DNA of 64,000 nt from Azotobacter salinestris (GTDB taxonomy: Bacteria; Pseudomonadota; Gammaproteobacteria; Pseudomonadales; Pseudomonadaceae). Shown one piece after another: positions 29,039-37,400 of this stretch. A program made the position numbers and the translations under genes. Numbering within the stretch: the first letter of the stretch is position 1; each line of letters opens with the position of its first letter. The notes under the pieces are model-generated. The model was not told the DNA's origin. It searched no databases and worked only from the letters and a program-made list of their open reading frames with translations. Location: NCBI RefSeq assembly GCF_009363155.1, contig NZ_CP045302.1, positions 3,455,001-3,519,000 of the forward strand, in the 5' to 3' direction.

Positions 29039-30345
29039 GCGCACCGCTGCGCTCCTGGGGGGGCTATCCAAATGCGCCGCAGGGCGCGCTGGCCTGCCAC
29101 TGGCGCGAGCGGCTGGCCGCCGATCTGGAGGCGGTCGTCCGCGCCCGGGGCGGCACGCTGCCCTACGGCAACGGGCGCAGCTACGGCGACAGCTGCCTGG
29201 CGGCCAGCGACCGGGTCCTGCACATGCGCACGCTGGACCGCTTCATCCAGGCCGACTGGCAGCAGGGAACCATGGTGGCCGAGGCTGGCGTCACCCTGGC
29301 CGAGATCCTGGCGCTGGCGATTCCCCGCGGCTGGTTCCTGCCGGTTACCCCGGGCACCCAGTACGTGACTCTGGGCGGCGCCATCGGCAACGACGTGCAC
29401 GGCAAGAATCATCACCGACGCGGCACCTTCGGCAACCATGTGCTGCGTTTCGGCCTGCTGCGCCAGGGCGAGCTGCTGGCCTGCTCGCCCGCCGATCATC
29501 CCGAACTGTTCGCCGCCACCATCGGCGGGCTGGGGCTGACCGGGGTGATCGCCTGGGCGGAGATCCGCCTGATGCCGATCCGCTCCAGCCAGGTCGACAG
29601 CACCCGGGTGCGTTTCGAAAGCCTGGGCGAGTTCTTCGCCCTGTCCGCCGAGCTGGACCCGCGCCACGAATACAGCGTGGCCTGGATCGACTGCCTGGCC
29701 CGGGGGCGCCAGGCCGGCCGGGGGGTGTTCAGTGTCGGTGACCATGCCCGCTACGGGCGGCTGGAGGTGGACGGGCGGAGCAAGCGGCAGGTGCCCCTGA
29801 CGCCGCCGTTGTCGCTGGTCAACCGCCTGTCCCTGCACGCCTTCAACGCGCTCTATTGGCGGATGCACCCGAGCCGGCGCATGGACAGGCGCGTCGACTA
29901 CGAGCCCTTCTTCTACCCGCTGGACCGCCTCCTGCACTGGAACCGCATCTACGGGCGCCGGGGATTCCAGCAGTACCAGTGCGTGATTCCCGAGGCCGTG
30001 GCCGAGCCGGCCCTGCACGAGCTGCTGGGTACCATCGCCGCCTCCGGCCAGGGCTCCTTCCTCGCCGTGCTCAAGCGCTGCGGCGCCATCGCCTCGCCCG
30101 GTCTGCTGTCCTTCCCGCTGCCGGGCACCTCGCTGGCCCTGGACTTCCCGCACAGGGCCGAACTGGCGCCCCTGTTCGCCCGGCTGGACGCCATCCTGCG
30201 CGAGGCCGGCGGACGCCTGTATCCGGCCAAGGACGCGCACATGAGCGGCAGCGACTTCCGCCGGGCCTATCCCGCCTGGGCGCAGCTCGAAGCCCTGCGC
30301 GATCCGGCCCTGAACTCCCGCTTCTGGAGGCGAGTCACCGCATGA
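29035..30345 (+). CDS. DprE1-like FAD-dependent decaprenylphosphoryl-ribose 2-oxidase
   Basis: Expected to oxidise the C2 hydroxyl of polyprenylphosphoryl-ribose, the first half of epimerisation to arabinose. The 436-residue protein is a VAO-family flavoenzyme: PYGNGRSYGDSCLA near 41-54, GTQYVTLGGAIGNDVHGKNHHRRGTFGNHV near 104-133 with the conserved HGKNHH, and YPAKDAHMSG near the C-terminus, keeping the catalytic-site Lys. Where mycobacterial DprE1 has the drug-reactive Cys of a CVDFP motif, this protein has ALDFP. Both ends overlap neighbours by four bases, so the cluster is tightly coupled. Confidence 0.88.
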   Translation: MSAPLRSWGGYPNAPQGALACHWRERLAADLEAVVRARGGTLPYGNGRSYGDSCLAASDRVLHMRTLDRFIQADWQQGTMVAEAGVTLAEILALAIPRGWFLPVTPGTQYVTLGGAIGNDVHGKNHHRRGTFGNHVLRFGLLRQGELLACSPADHPELFAATIGGLGLTGVIAWAEIRLMPIRSSQVDSTRVRFESLGEFFALSAELDPRHEYSVAWIDCLARGRQAGRGVFSVGDHARYGRLEVDGRSKRQVPLTPPLSLVNRLSLHAFNALYWRMHPSRRMDRRVDYEPFFYPLDRLLHWNRIYGRRGFQQYQCVIPEAVAEPALHELLGTIAASGQGSFLAVLKRCGAIASPGLLSFPLPGTSLALDFPHRAELAPLFARLDAILREAGGRLYPAKDAHMSGSDFRRAYPAWAQLEALRDPALNSRFWRRVTA

Positions 30346-31082
30346 GACGCATACTGATCATCGGCGCCACCTCGGCCATCGCCGGCGCCTGCGCCCGCCT
30401 GTGGGCAGAGCAGGGCAGCGAGCTGTTCCTGGTCGCCCGCAACTCCGAGAAACTGGAGCAGGCCGCCGCCGACCTGCGCATCCGCGGCGCCCGGGCAGTC
30501 ACCACCCACTGCCTGGAGGCCACCGACGTCGCCGCCCACCCGGCCATGCTCGAACAGTGCCTGGCCACCCTGCAGCAGATCGACGTCGTCCTGGTCGCCC
30601 ATGGCACCCTGCCGGACCAGCGGGCCTGCGAACGGGAGGTGGACGTGGCCCTGCACGAGTTCGCCAACAACGGCACCTCGGTCATCGCCCTGCTGACCCT
30701 GCTGGCCAACCAGTTCGAGCTTCAGCGCTGCGGCAGCCTGGCGGTGATTTCCTCGGTGGCCGGCGACCGCGGCCGACCCTCCAACTACCTGTACGGCAGC
30801 GCCAAGGCTGCCGTCTCCACCTTCTGCGAGGGACTGCGCGCCCGCCTGTTCAAGGCCGGCGTGCATGTCATGACCGTCAAGCCGGGCTTCGTCGACACGC
30901 CGATGACCCGCGGGCTGGCGTTGCCGACGGCGCTGCTGGCCAGTCCGGAGACGGTGGCGCGGCACATCCTCCGCGGGCTCGAGCGGCGCACGGCGACCCT
31001 CTACACCCCCGGCTTCTGGGCGGCGATCATGCTGGTCATCCGCAGCATTCCGCAGCCGCTCTTCAAGCGGCTGAGCCTGTGA
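30342..31082 (+). CDS. DprE2-like short-chain dehydrogenase
   Basis: Expected to reduce the 2-keto intermediate to polyprenylphosphoryl-arabinose. The 246-residue SDR has the cofactor motif IGATSAIAGA near 6-15 and the catalytic Ser-Tyr-Lys in ISSVAGDRGRPSNYLYGSAKAAV near 137-160, followed by VKPGFVDTPMTRG. Adjacent to the DprE1-like gene with an ATGA overlap, the same pairing as mycobacterial Rv3790-Rv3791. The C-terminal hydrophobic tail may attach it to the membrane. Confidence 0.87.
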   Translation: MRRILIIGATSAIAGACARLWAEQGSELFLVARNSEKLEQAAADLRIRGARAVTTHCLEATDVAAHPAMLEQCLATLQQIDVVLVAHGTLPDQRACEREVDVALHEFANNGTSVIALLTLLANQFELQRCGSLAVISSVAGDRGRPSNYLYGSAKAAVSTFCEGLRARLFKAGVHVMTVKPGFVDTPMTRGLALPTALLASPETVARHILRGLERRTATLYTPGFWAAIMLVIRSIPQPLFKRLSL

Positions 31083-32038
31083 GCGAGGCCCTGTACCTGT
31101 CCGGCTGGCGCTACCGGGCGGTCATTCTCTCGGTGGTGGGCGCGGCGTTCGGCTATCTGGGCTTTTCGCTGTGGGCCGGCTGGCAGGCGGTCGGCAGCGC
31201 CGTGGCCCGGGTCGGCATGGGCGGCATCGTCCTGGCCCTGCTGCTGTCGCTGGTCAACTACGGGCTGCGCTTTCTGCGCTGGCAAAGCTACCTTCGCGCA
31301 TTTGGCCATACGGTGCCTTGGTGGCCCAGTCTCAGGATATACCTAGCCGGCTTTGCTTTGACCACCACGCCCGGCAAGGCGGGCGAAGCCCTCCGTGGTG
31401 TTCTGCTCAAGCCTTGGGGGATGCCTTATCCGCAGAGCTTCGCTGCTTTTTTCAGCGAGCGCCTGTCCGATCTGTTTGCCGTGGTCCTGCTCGCCCTGTT
31501 CGGCCTAACCCTGTATCCCAATGCTTGGCCCCTAATCGGCCTTGGAGTCGGATTAGTCGTGAGCGGATTGTTCGTGCTCTCACAGCGCAGGTTGCTTGAG
31601 CGGTTGCTTGAGCTGTTTTCTTGGCAGCATGGGGCAGTGCTTGGCCTGATCAAACATTTGCCCCAAGTATTGCTGGAGGCTCAACGCTGTCATCGGCTGG
31701 AAATGCTAATCGGGGCTACGCTGCTAAGTGTGATTGCCTGGAGTGCCGAAGCACTGGCTTTCCACTGGATATTGCAATGGATGGGGGCCGAGAACTCGTT
31801 GGCTTTCACAGTGTTTGTCTATGCATTATCTATGTTGGCTGGTGCATTAAGTTTCATGCCGGGGGGCTTGGGCGGTGCCGAGGCATTGATGGTGACCTTG
31901 CTAGTCTGGAAAGGAATGCCAAATGGCGATGCAGTCGCGGCGACTGTATTGATTAGGCTGGTCACGCTGTGGTTTGCAGTGGGGATTGGGGCGGTGTTTC
32001 TATATTTTGGAAATAGAATGGTTCTTGGTAGGGGTTAA
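31079..32038 (+). CDS. LPG-synthase-TM/UPF0104-type membrane protein, candidate lipid-sugar flippase
   Basis: A 319-residue polytopic protein with about eight helices and the family motifs YGLRFLRWQSYLRAFG, GFALTTTPGKAGEALRG and SFMPGGLGGAEALMV. Members (AglD2/lysylphosphatidylglycerol synthase membrane region) have been linked to moving lipids or lipid-linked sugars. Here it could move polyprenylphospho-arabinose across the inner membrane, in place of the GtrA-like Rv3789 of mycobacteria; this is inference from position. GTG overlaps the previous stop (GTGA). Base composition drops sharply from about codon 69 onward, suggesting a recombined 3' part. Confidence 0.8.
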   Translation: MSEALYLSGWRYRAVILSVVGAAFGYLGFSLWAGWQAVGSAVARVGMGGIVLALLLSLVNYGLRFLRWQSYLRAFGHTVPWWPSLRIYLAGFALTTTPGKAGEALRGVLLKPWGMPYPQSFAAFFSERLSDLFAVVLLALFGLTLYPNAWPLIGLGVGLVVSGLFVLSQRRLLERLLELFSWQHGAVLGLIKHLPQVLLEAQRCHRLEMLIGATLLSVIAWSAEALAFHWILQWMGAENSLAFTVFVYALSMLAGALSFMPGGLGGAEALMVTLLVWKGMPNGDAVAATVLIRLVTLWFAVGIGAVFLYFGNRMVLGRG

Positions 32039-32080
32039 TCACTTTATTGTTGGCTGTACATTTCTAAGGATAAGATTTTT

Positions 32081-33718
32081 ATGAAGGCAAATAGCGAAAA
32101 ATATTTTTTGGCGGGGGTGTCTATTTTTTCGATTTTGTCCTTCAATTCAATTTTTGGGTTTCGCTTCTTGGATATTAGGTATATAGATTGGTTGTTTCGC
32201 CATGGCGATACTGCTATGGGGCAGATTGCTTGGCAGTATTTTAGTGCAGACTCATGGCGTTGGCCTCCTGGTGTCAATCATAACTATGGCGTGGAGCTCT
32301 CGTCTGGGATCTTGATGTCCGACTCCAATGCGTTTTTTGCGTTGATTTTTAAGCTCCTGCCCATTGATGGGCCTTATCAGTATTTTGGAATATGGTTATT
32401 TATTTGTTTTTTGCTCCAAGGATGGGTTGCTTTTAAGATTGCTCGCTCTTTGAGTATTTCTCTGGTTGGTGCTTCTTTGTTTGCTGCTTTTTGTGTCGTG
32501 TCTCCGATCATGGTTTGGAGGATGTATGGCCATTTTAATTTGGTTGGACATTGGTTGATTCTGATGGCGTTGTATTTCTACTTCTCTAAAGTTGATTTCT
32601 TTTTTGATGTATGGCGTTGGGCTCTGTTGATTCTTGTTTCAATTTTGGTACATCCCTATATAGGGGTTATGTGTTGTCTGGTTTTTGCTGGCTATTTAGG
32701 GGAGGTGTTGCTGGCTAAGAAGTATACCTTTTTTAATGTGGCCTTAATGGGGGGAGGAGGCGTTTTCTCTTTTCTGTTTGCGCTCTGGCTAGGAGGGTAT
32801 TTTTTGTTGGGTAGGGCGGGGGGAGAAGGGGGATTTGGTTTCTTTAGAATGAATCTTCTTTCGTTTATTCAGCCGGTGCCGGCTGAATGGAGTAAATTTT
32901 TCAAGGCAAGGGATGGATTTGGTGCCGGAGACTATGAGGGTAATGCTTATATGGGGCTTGGCTTCTTGTTGTTGCTTCTTGTAGGGTTGCCCTATTTTTG
33001 GAGGAATGTTTGTGGTTCATGGCGTAAGCATGTTGCGCTGATTGGGGTGTGCTTCATTTTAATCATGTTTGCAGTTTCAAATAATGTTGGTATGGGGGCT
33101 TTAAACTTTTCTTTTTCTCTTCCTGTAGTGCTTGTCGATGTGTTTGGTGTGCTGAGGGCTTCAGGGCGCTTTATTTGGCCTGTATGGTATTTGGTCCTGC
33201 TTTTCGCTTTTTATGTGCTTTTTAAGGAATTAAATGGGAGGCAGTTTTTATCTGTGATTTTGCTGGGTTTTCTCCTTCAGGTGTATGATACAAGTGATGG
33301 GCTTGCCTCAATAAAGGCACGCTGGGATCATCCATTTCAAGGAAATTTAAAGTCATCTCTTTGGGGTGATATTTGTAAGGAATATTCTTCTGTCAAAGGT
33401 TTTGTTTCGCCAGGTGGTTCCAGTGGTGAGTTGTGGCTGGATTTAGGAGTTTTTACTTCGGTTTGCGGGCTTCCGACAAATATTGTACGTTATGCTAGGT
33501 CGACATTCTCTGAAGATGCTTATTTGAGGAGGTGGTCCGAATTCTTGAGTCAAGCGGAGAGGGGGAGGCTTGATAAGGATGCCCTGTATATTTTAGATGA
33601 AAATAGTGCTGCTCTTTATCGGTTGGCTATTCAAGGTTCAAATTATGGTTTGATTGGTGTTGATGGTCTTTATGTTTTGCAGCCTCTTGAGACTGGGGCT
33701 GGGTTGTTAGTGAAATAG
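32081..33718 (+). CDS. DUF6311-like GT-C membrane protein, candidate glycosyltransferase
   Basis: A 545-residue protein with about ten membrane helices and a soluble C-terminal part. The first external loop, LDIRYIDWLFRHGDTAMGQIAWQYFSADSWRWPPGVNHNYG near 30-70, has acidic residues (Asp31, Asp43) where GT-C glycosyltransferases keep their catalytic Asp, and fits DUF6311. Its GC content is near 45%, far below the 65-70% of the region, so it is probably a recent import. Being last in the arabinose-donor cluster, it may transfer the sugar to an acceptor such as pilin, O-antigen or teichoic-like polymer; that is inference. Confidence 0.72.
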   Translation: MKANSEKYFLAGVSIFSILSFNSIFGFRFLDIRYIDWLFRHGDTAMGQIAWQYFSADSWRWPPGVNHNYGVELSSGILMSDSNAFFALIFKLLPIDGPYQYFGIWLFICFLLQGWVAFKIARSLSISLVGASLFAAFCVVSPIMVWRMYGHFNLVGHWLILMALYFYFSKVDFFFDVWRWALLILVSILVHPYIGVMCCLVFAGYLGEVLLAKKYTFFNVALMGGGGVFSFLFALWLGGYFLLGRAGGEGGFGFFRMNLLSFIQPVPAEWSKFFKARDGFGAGDYEGNAYMGLGFLLLLLVGLPYFWRNVCGSWRKHVALIGVCFILIMFAVSNNVGMGALNFSFSLPVVLVDVFGVLRASGRFIWPVWYLVLLFAFYVLFKELNGRQFLSVILLGFLLQVYDTSDGLASIKARWDHPFQGNLKSSLWGDICKEYSSVKGFVSPGGSSGELWLDLGVFTSVCGLPTNIVRYARSTFSEDAYLRRWSEFLSQAERGRLDKDALYILDENSAALYRLAIQGSNYGLIGVDGLYVLQPLETGAGLLVK

Positions 33719-33807
33719 TTTATTTTAAATATAAGCGAAGAGAGGGGGTTTTAAGGTATAGCCCTTGTGAGAGGTTTTAGTCAGAGAATTGTAGGGTTGC
33801 GGTCAGC

Positions 33808-33924
33808 TATTAATCCGGCAATACAATAGGGCACTTTCTGTATTTTGGTTTCTCCTTGAAAATCAAGGATATATGCCGATACTGGTATGAGCCTTATTTG
33901 TGCTTTCGTATTGCCGGATTAATA
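33808..33924. repeat. 117-bp element bounded by a perfect 17-bp inverted repeat
   Basis: TATTAATCCGGCAATAC at 33808-33824 is matched exactly in inverted form at 33908-33924. Near the middle, TCCTTGA and TCAAGGA (33853-33869) form a second hairpin. There is no coding potential and no obvious target duplication. It could be a miniature transposable element or a solo remnant of an IS. The rest of 33719-33958 holds nothing else that I recognise. Confidence 0.7.
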
Positions 33925-33958
33925 TGTGGGTGAAGGGAGAGGACTCTTGGGCATCTAG

Positions 33959-35152
33959 GGATGGTCTGAAGTAGTCATGTATTTCTGGCTGACTTCAACC
34001 CCCCGCCGACTTTGAAAGCGGAGAATCGATCAAAAACGATCAGATCACCCGCTCGTTTCTGCGTTTTTTAGCTGCCGCGAGCACGTCGCAGCAACCGTTT
34101 CCCGCATTACAGGCGCACCTCTCCTGCATTCGCCAGTAAATATCGGCGCGCCATCCACAGATTCGACAAGGCGAACAGCGTCACCAACTGTGACGTGTTT
34201 TTGGCCAATCCCCGGAAGCGCACCTTGGTGTAGCCAAACTGGCGCTTGATCACGCGGAACGGATGTTCGACCTTGGCTCGTACCTGGGCCTTGGCCTTCT
34301 CGATCTTGCGGATCGCTTTGTATAAGGCGCTACGCTTGCCATGCTTCTTGTAGGTACTGCGCCGGGCCGCGACCTGCCAGATGACCTGCCGACCTTCATG
34401 CTCGGGGCGCTTCTCTACGCCGGTATAGCCCGCATCGGCACTCACTACGTTTTCCTCGCCATGCAGCAGTTGGTCGACTTGGGTGACATCTGCCACGTTG
34501 GCTGCCGTGACCACCACGCTGTGCACCAGACCCGACTCAGCGTCGGCACCAATGTGAGCTTTTGCGCCGAAGTAGTACTGGTTGCCCTTCTTCGTCGAGT
34601 GCATTTCCGGGTCGCGCTTGCCGTCCTTGTTCTTCGTCGAGCTCGGCGCATGGATCAGGGTGGCGTCGACAATGGTGCCCTGGCGCAGCGACAGTCCGCG
34701 CTCGCCCAGATAGCCGTTGATCACCTCCAGTATTCCCCCGGCCAGTTCGTGCTTCTCCAGCAGGCGACGGAAGTTGAGGAGGGTCGTTTCGTCCGGGATG
34801 CGCTCCAGGCTCAGGCCGGCGAACTGGCGCAGGAGAGTGGTTTCGTACAGCGCTTCCTCCATCGCCGGATCGCTGTAGCCGAACCAGTTCTGCATCAGGT
34901 GCACGCGCAGCATGGCTGCCAGCGGGTAGGCGGGCCGACCGCCTTCGCCCTTGGGATAGTAGGGCTCGATCAGGGCGATCAGCCCCTGCCACGGCACCAC
35001 CTGGTCCATCTCGAGCAGGAAGCGCTCGCGGCGGGTCTGCTTGCGCTTGCCGGCATACTCGGCATCGGCGAAGGACAGTTGCTTCATCGGGAAACTCGGA
35101 CAAGGGAGCGGGTGTATTTCACCAGAATCGGGAAGTCTTTTTCAGGATTTCC
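33959..35152 (-). mobile_element. IS5-family insertion sequence with CTAG duplication
   Basis: A 1,194-bp element. The ends GGATGGTCTGAAG and (inverted) GGAAATCCTGAAA match at most positions. CTAG flanks both sides (33955-33958 and 35153-35156), the YTAR target duplication typical of the IS5 group. One intact transposase gene lies inside. It abuts the terminal repeat of the next element. Confidence 0.85.
34107..35087 (-). CDS. IS5-family transposase
   Basis: A 326-residue DDE transposase, full length and uninterrupted. It has the N-terminal DUF772-like domain (YPKGEGGRPAYPLAAMLRVHLMQNWFGYSD), then the catalytic residues in GTIVDATLIHAPSS, VSADAGYTGVEKR and the Y-(2)-R-(3)-E-(6)-K-type signature in KVEHPFRVIKRQFGY. 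Start MKQLSFADAEY is the usual one. It is probably active. Confidence 0.93.
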   Translation of the reverse strand: MKQLSFADAEYAGKRKQTRRERFLLEMDQVVPWQGLIALIEPYYPKGEGGRPAYPLAAMLRVHLMQNWFGYSDPAMEEALYETTLLRQFAGLSLERIPDETTLLNFRRLLEKHELAGGILEVINGYLGERGLSLRQGTIVDATLIHAPSSTKNKDGKRDPEMHSTKKGNQYYFGAKAHIGADAESGLVHSVVVTAANVADVTQVDQLLHGEENVVSADAGYTGVEKRPEHEGRQVIWQVAARRSTYKKHGKRSALYKAIRKIEKAKAQVRAKVEHPFRVIKRQFGYTKVRFRGLAKNTSQLVTLFALSNLWMARRYLLANAGEVRL

Positions 35153-35213
35153 CTAGGTGTTTGGTCCCGGGGAGTACTGGTTTATGATATGAGCCTCTCT
35201 CGGAGGAGGATCC

Positions 35214-35360
35214 ATGGCTCAGGTACTTCACAAACGCGCCACGACCACGCACGCCATTCGAGCAGAAATACAGTGATCGCCAGATTCGATCGCGACGCTG
35301 AGCCGGCGCTATCACCTCACCCCCAAGACCGTACGCAAATGGCGCGAAAGCGATCCATAA
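35214..35360 (+). pseudogene. N-terminal fragment of IS481-family transposase
   Basis: From ATG 35214 the frame reads MAQVLHKRATTTHAIRAEIQ, a TGA, then SPDSIATLSRRYHLTPKTVRKWRESDP and TAA. This is the helix-turn-helix head of an IS481 transposase, carrying a nonsense codon and cut off where the IS66 sequence begins. The GGAGGAGG ribosome-binding site is intact. Confidence 0.75.
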
Positions 35361-35390
35361 ACCCTGTCTGTTGACGGCCGAGCCGGTCGT

Positions 35391-36965
35391 TTACAGTGGC
35401 GCCGTCGGCGTGCAGTTCCACGGCAGCAGCGCCTCGTAGTCTTCGACGCCTTGCGCTGCCGGCAGGCGTTCGAGGACGTGGCGCAGCCAGGCGTAGGGCT
35501 CCTGCCCGTTGGCCCTGGCGGTTTCCACCAGGCTGTAGAGCTGCGCGCTGGCCGTCGCGCCTTTGGGCGTGTCGCTGAACAGCCAGTTCTTGCGCCCGAT
35601 GACGAACGGGCGAATGGCCCGTTCGGCACGGTTGTTGTCGATCGGCAGGTAGCCCGCCTCGGTATAGCGGATGAGCCGGCTCCAGTTGCTGGCCAGGTAG
35701 TTCACCGCCTTGCCCAGCGCATTCTGCGCCGTGACCTGCGGCAGGGTCTTGTCCAGCCAGGCCTTGAGCTGGGCGAGGACCGGCAGGCTGTGTTGCCGGC
35801 GCGCCTCCAGGCGCTCGGCATCGCCGGCCTGTCGGAGGTCGCGCTCGATAGCGTAGAGCCGGTTGATCCAGGCCAATGCCTGGTCGGCGCGCCCGGTCTT
35901 GCCTTTGGGCTGCACCTGCTGCGCCTCGACGAACTTGCGCCGGGCATGGGCCCAGCAGCCCTGGCGCTCGATGCCCGGTTGCGCGGCCAGGGCGTTGTAG
36001 CCGGCGTAGTCGTCGGTCTGGCGCGACCCGGTCATCAGGTAGCCGCGGTAGCCGGCGAGCAGGCGCAAGGGCACCTCCTGTGCCCGGCTGGGGCTGTAGT
36101 CGAAGAGGACGACCGGCTGCTCCGGCGGGCCGCCGGTCTGCACCCACATCCAGGACTGGCTGGAGGGATCCCGGTCCGGCTCCTTGAGCACCTGCACCCG
36201 CGTCTCGTCGCAGTGGATCACCGGGCTTTCCAGCAGCCGGTCGCGCATCAGGTTGAGCAAGGGTTGCAGCTGCCCGGCGCACTGGATCGCCCAGCGCGCC
36301 AGGGTCTGCCGGGGGATCTCGACGCCGTGGCGGGCGAGCACCTTCTCGAAGCGGTGCAGCGGCAGGCCGTCGACGTACCTGGTGGTCAGCAGCATCGCCA
36401 GCACGCCGGGACTGGCCAGGCTTTTCTCGAGTAGCTGCGCCGGCTTGTCGGCGGTGGTCGGTGCGCTTTCGCAGCCCCGGCAGGCGTAGACCTTGCGGAT
36501 ATGCCGGATCACCCGGATCTGCATCGGCACGATGTCGAGCTGCTCGCTGACTTCCTCGCCGATGGCCTGCTTGCGGCAGCCGCAGGCGCAGCTCAGTTCG
36601 TGCTCGGGCAGTTCGTGGACGACCTCGACCCGTGGCAGTTCGGCCGGCAGCGGCTGGCGTTTGCCACGGTGCTTGATCGGGGCGACGCCTTCTTCGGCCT
36701 CGGCGATCTCTTGTGCTTCGGCTTCAACGGCAGGCGCCGGCTCTTCGGCCAACTGCTCGGCTTCGTTGAACATCGCCAGTTGCGGTGAGTCCGGATCGAT
36801 ACTGCGCTCGGATTTCGAGCCGAACAGGCGTTGACGCAGCAGGGCGACCTGTTCCTGAAGCTGTTCTATGCGAGCATCCTTTGCCGACATCTGCTCGTTC
36901 GCCGACAGCAATAACTGCTTGAGCAAAAGCGGATCGTCGGGAAGGGTGTCGGGCATGAAATTCAT
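35391..36965 (-). CDS. tnpC: IS66-family transposase TnpC
   Basis: A 524-residue protein with a coiled-coil N-terminus ([32 protein letters not shown]), the TnpC zinc-ribbon region ([27 protein letters not shown]), the catalytic core ([44 protein letters not shown]), and the C-terminal LPWNCTP tail. The length is standard. It appears intact, although TnpA is missing. Confidence 0.92.
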   Translation of the reverse strand: MNFMPDTLPDDPLLLKQLLLSANEQMSAKDARIEQLQEQVALLRQRLFGSKSERSIDPDSPQLAMFNEAEQLAEEPAPAVEAEAQEIAEAEEGVAPIKHRGKRQPLPAELPRVEVVHELPEHELSCACGCRKQAIGEEVSEQLDIVPMQIRVIRHIRKVYACRGCESAPTTADKPAQLLEKSLASPGVLAMLLTTRYVDGLPLHRFEKVLARHGVEIPRQTLARWAIQCAGQLQPLLNLMRDRLLESPVIHCDETRVQVLKEPDRDPSSQSWMWVQTGGPPEQPVVLFDYSPSRAQEVPLRLLAGYRGYLMTGSRQTDDYAGYNALAAQPGIERQGCWAHARRKFVEAQQVQPKGKTGRADQALAWINRLYAIERDLRQAGDAERLEARRQHSLPVLAQLKAWLDKTLPQVTAQNALGKAVNYLASNWSRLIRYTEAGYLPIDNNRAERAIRPFVIGRKNWLFSDTPKGATASAQLYSLVETARANGQEPYAWLRHVLERLPAAQGVEDYEALLPWNCTPTAPL

Positions 36966-36984
36966 GGAGCCGGATTATACCGGC

Positions 36985-37344
36985 TCAGGCCACATAGCGC
37001 GGCCTCAACACCCGCTGCGGGCGGTTGCGCCAGAGGTCGAAGCCATCCAGCAGCCAGTTCAACTCCTCGGCGCTGAGGACGATGGCCTCGTCGCCGGGCT
37101 CCGGCGGCGCCTTGAAGCGCTCGGCCTCCAGGCGCTCGAGCCAGAGACAGAAGCCGTTGCGCTCCCAGTACAGGATCTTCACCCGATTGCGCGCCCGGTT
37201 GAGAAACACGAACAACACCGGATCGAACACCGCTACCTGGATGTCCAGCTCGACCAGGGCGGCGAGGCCATCGATGGATTTTCGGAAATCGACAGGCTTG
37301 GGATAGAGGTAGACCTTTTCGACCTTGGCGTCGGGTCGCATCAT
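36985..37344 (-). CDS. tnpB: IS66-family accessory protein TnpB
   Basis: A 119-residue protein of the IS66 Orf2 type: VYLYPKPVDFRKSIDGLAALVE, FLNRARNRVKILYWERNGFCLWLERLE, and WLLDGFDL. It starts with ATG ATG at 37344 after CTGGAG and is followed 19 bases later by tnpC. Accessory factor needed for IS66 transposition; its exact role is unsettled. Confidence 0.9.
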   Translation of the reverse strand: MMRPDAKVEKVYLYPKPVDFRKSIDGLAALVELDIQVAVFDPVLFVFLNRARNRVKILYWERNGFCLWLERLEAERFKAPPEPGDEAIVLSAEELNWLLDGFDLWRNRPQRVLRPRYVA

Positions 37345-37400
37345 GGTGACGGGCTCCAGAAAGAAATCGGGAGCACAGCATCGGCGGGCCTTTACCTCGG

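Larger units (their letters stand above)
35358..37394 (-). mobile_element. IS66-family element lacking tnpA
   Basis: Carries tnpC and tnpB in the usual order but no tnpA upstream of tnpB, where only about 50 bases remain before a GTAAAGGCCCGCC-like end (inverted, ending near 37394). The left end, near ATAAACCCTGTCTG, matches the right end only weakly (about 11 of 20), and no 8-bp duplication is visible. So the limits are approximate and the element is probably truncated. Confidence 0.65.

Noticed and set aside
33808-33924. CRISPR-like or attachment-site reading of the 17-bp repeats
   Set aside because: There are only two copies, inverted, without spacers, integrase or Cas genes.
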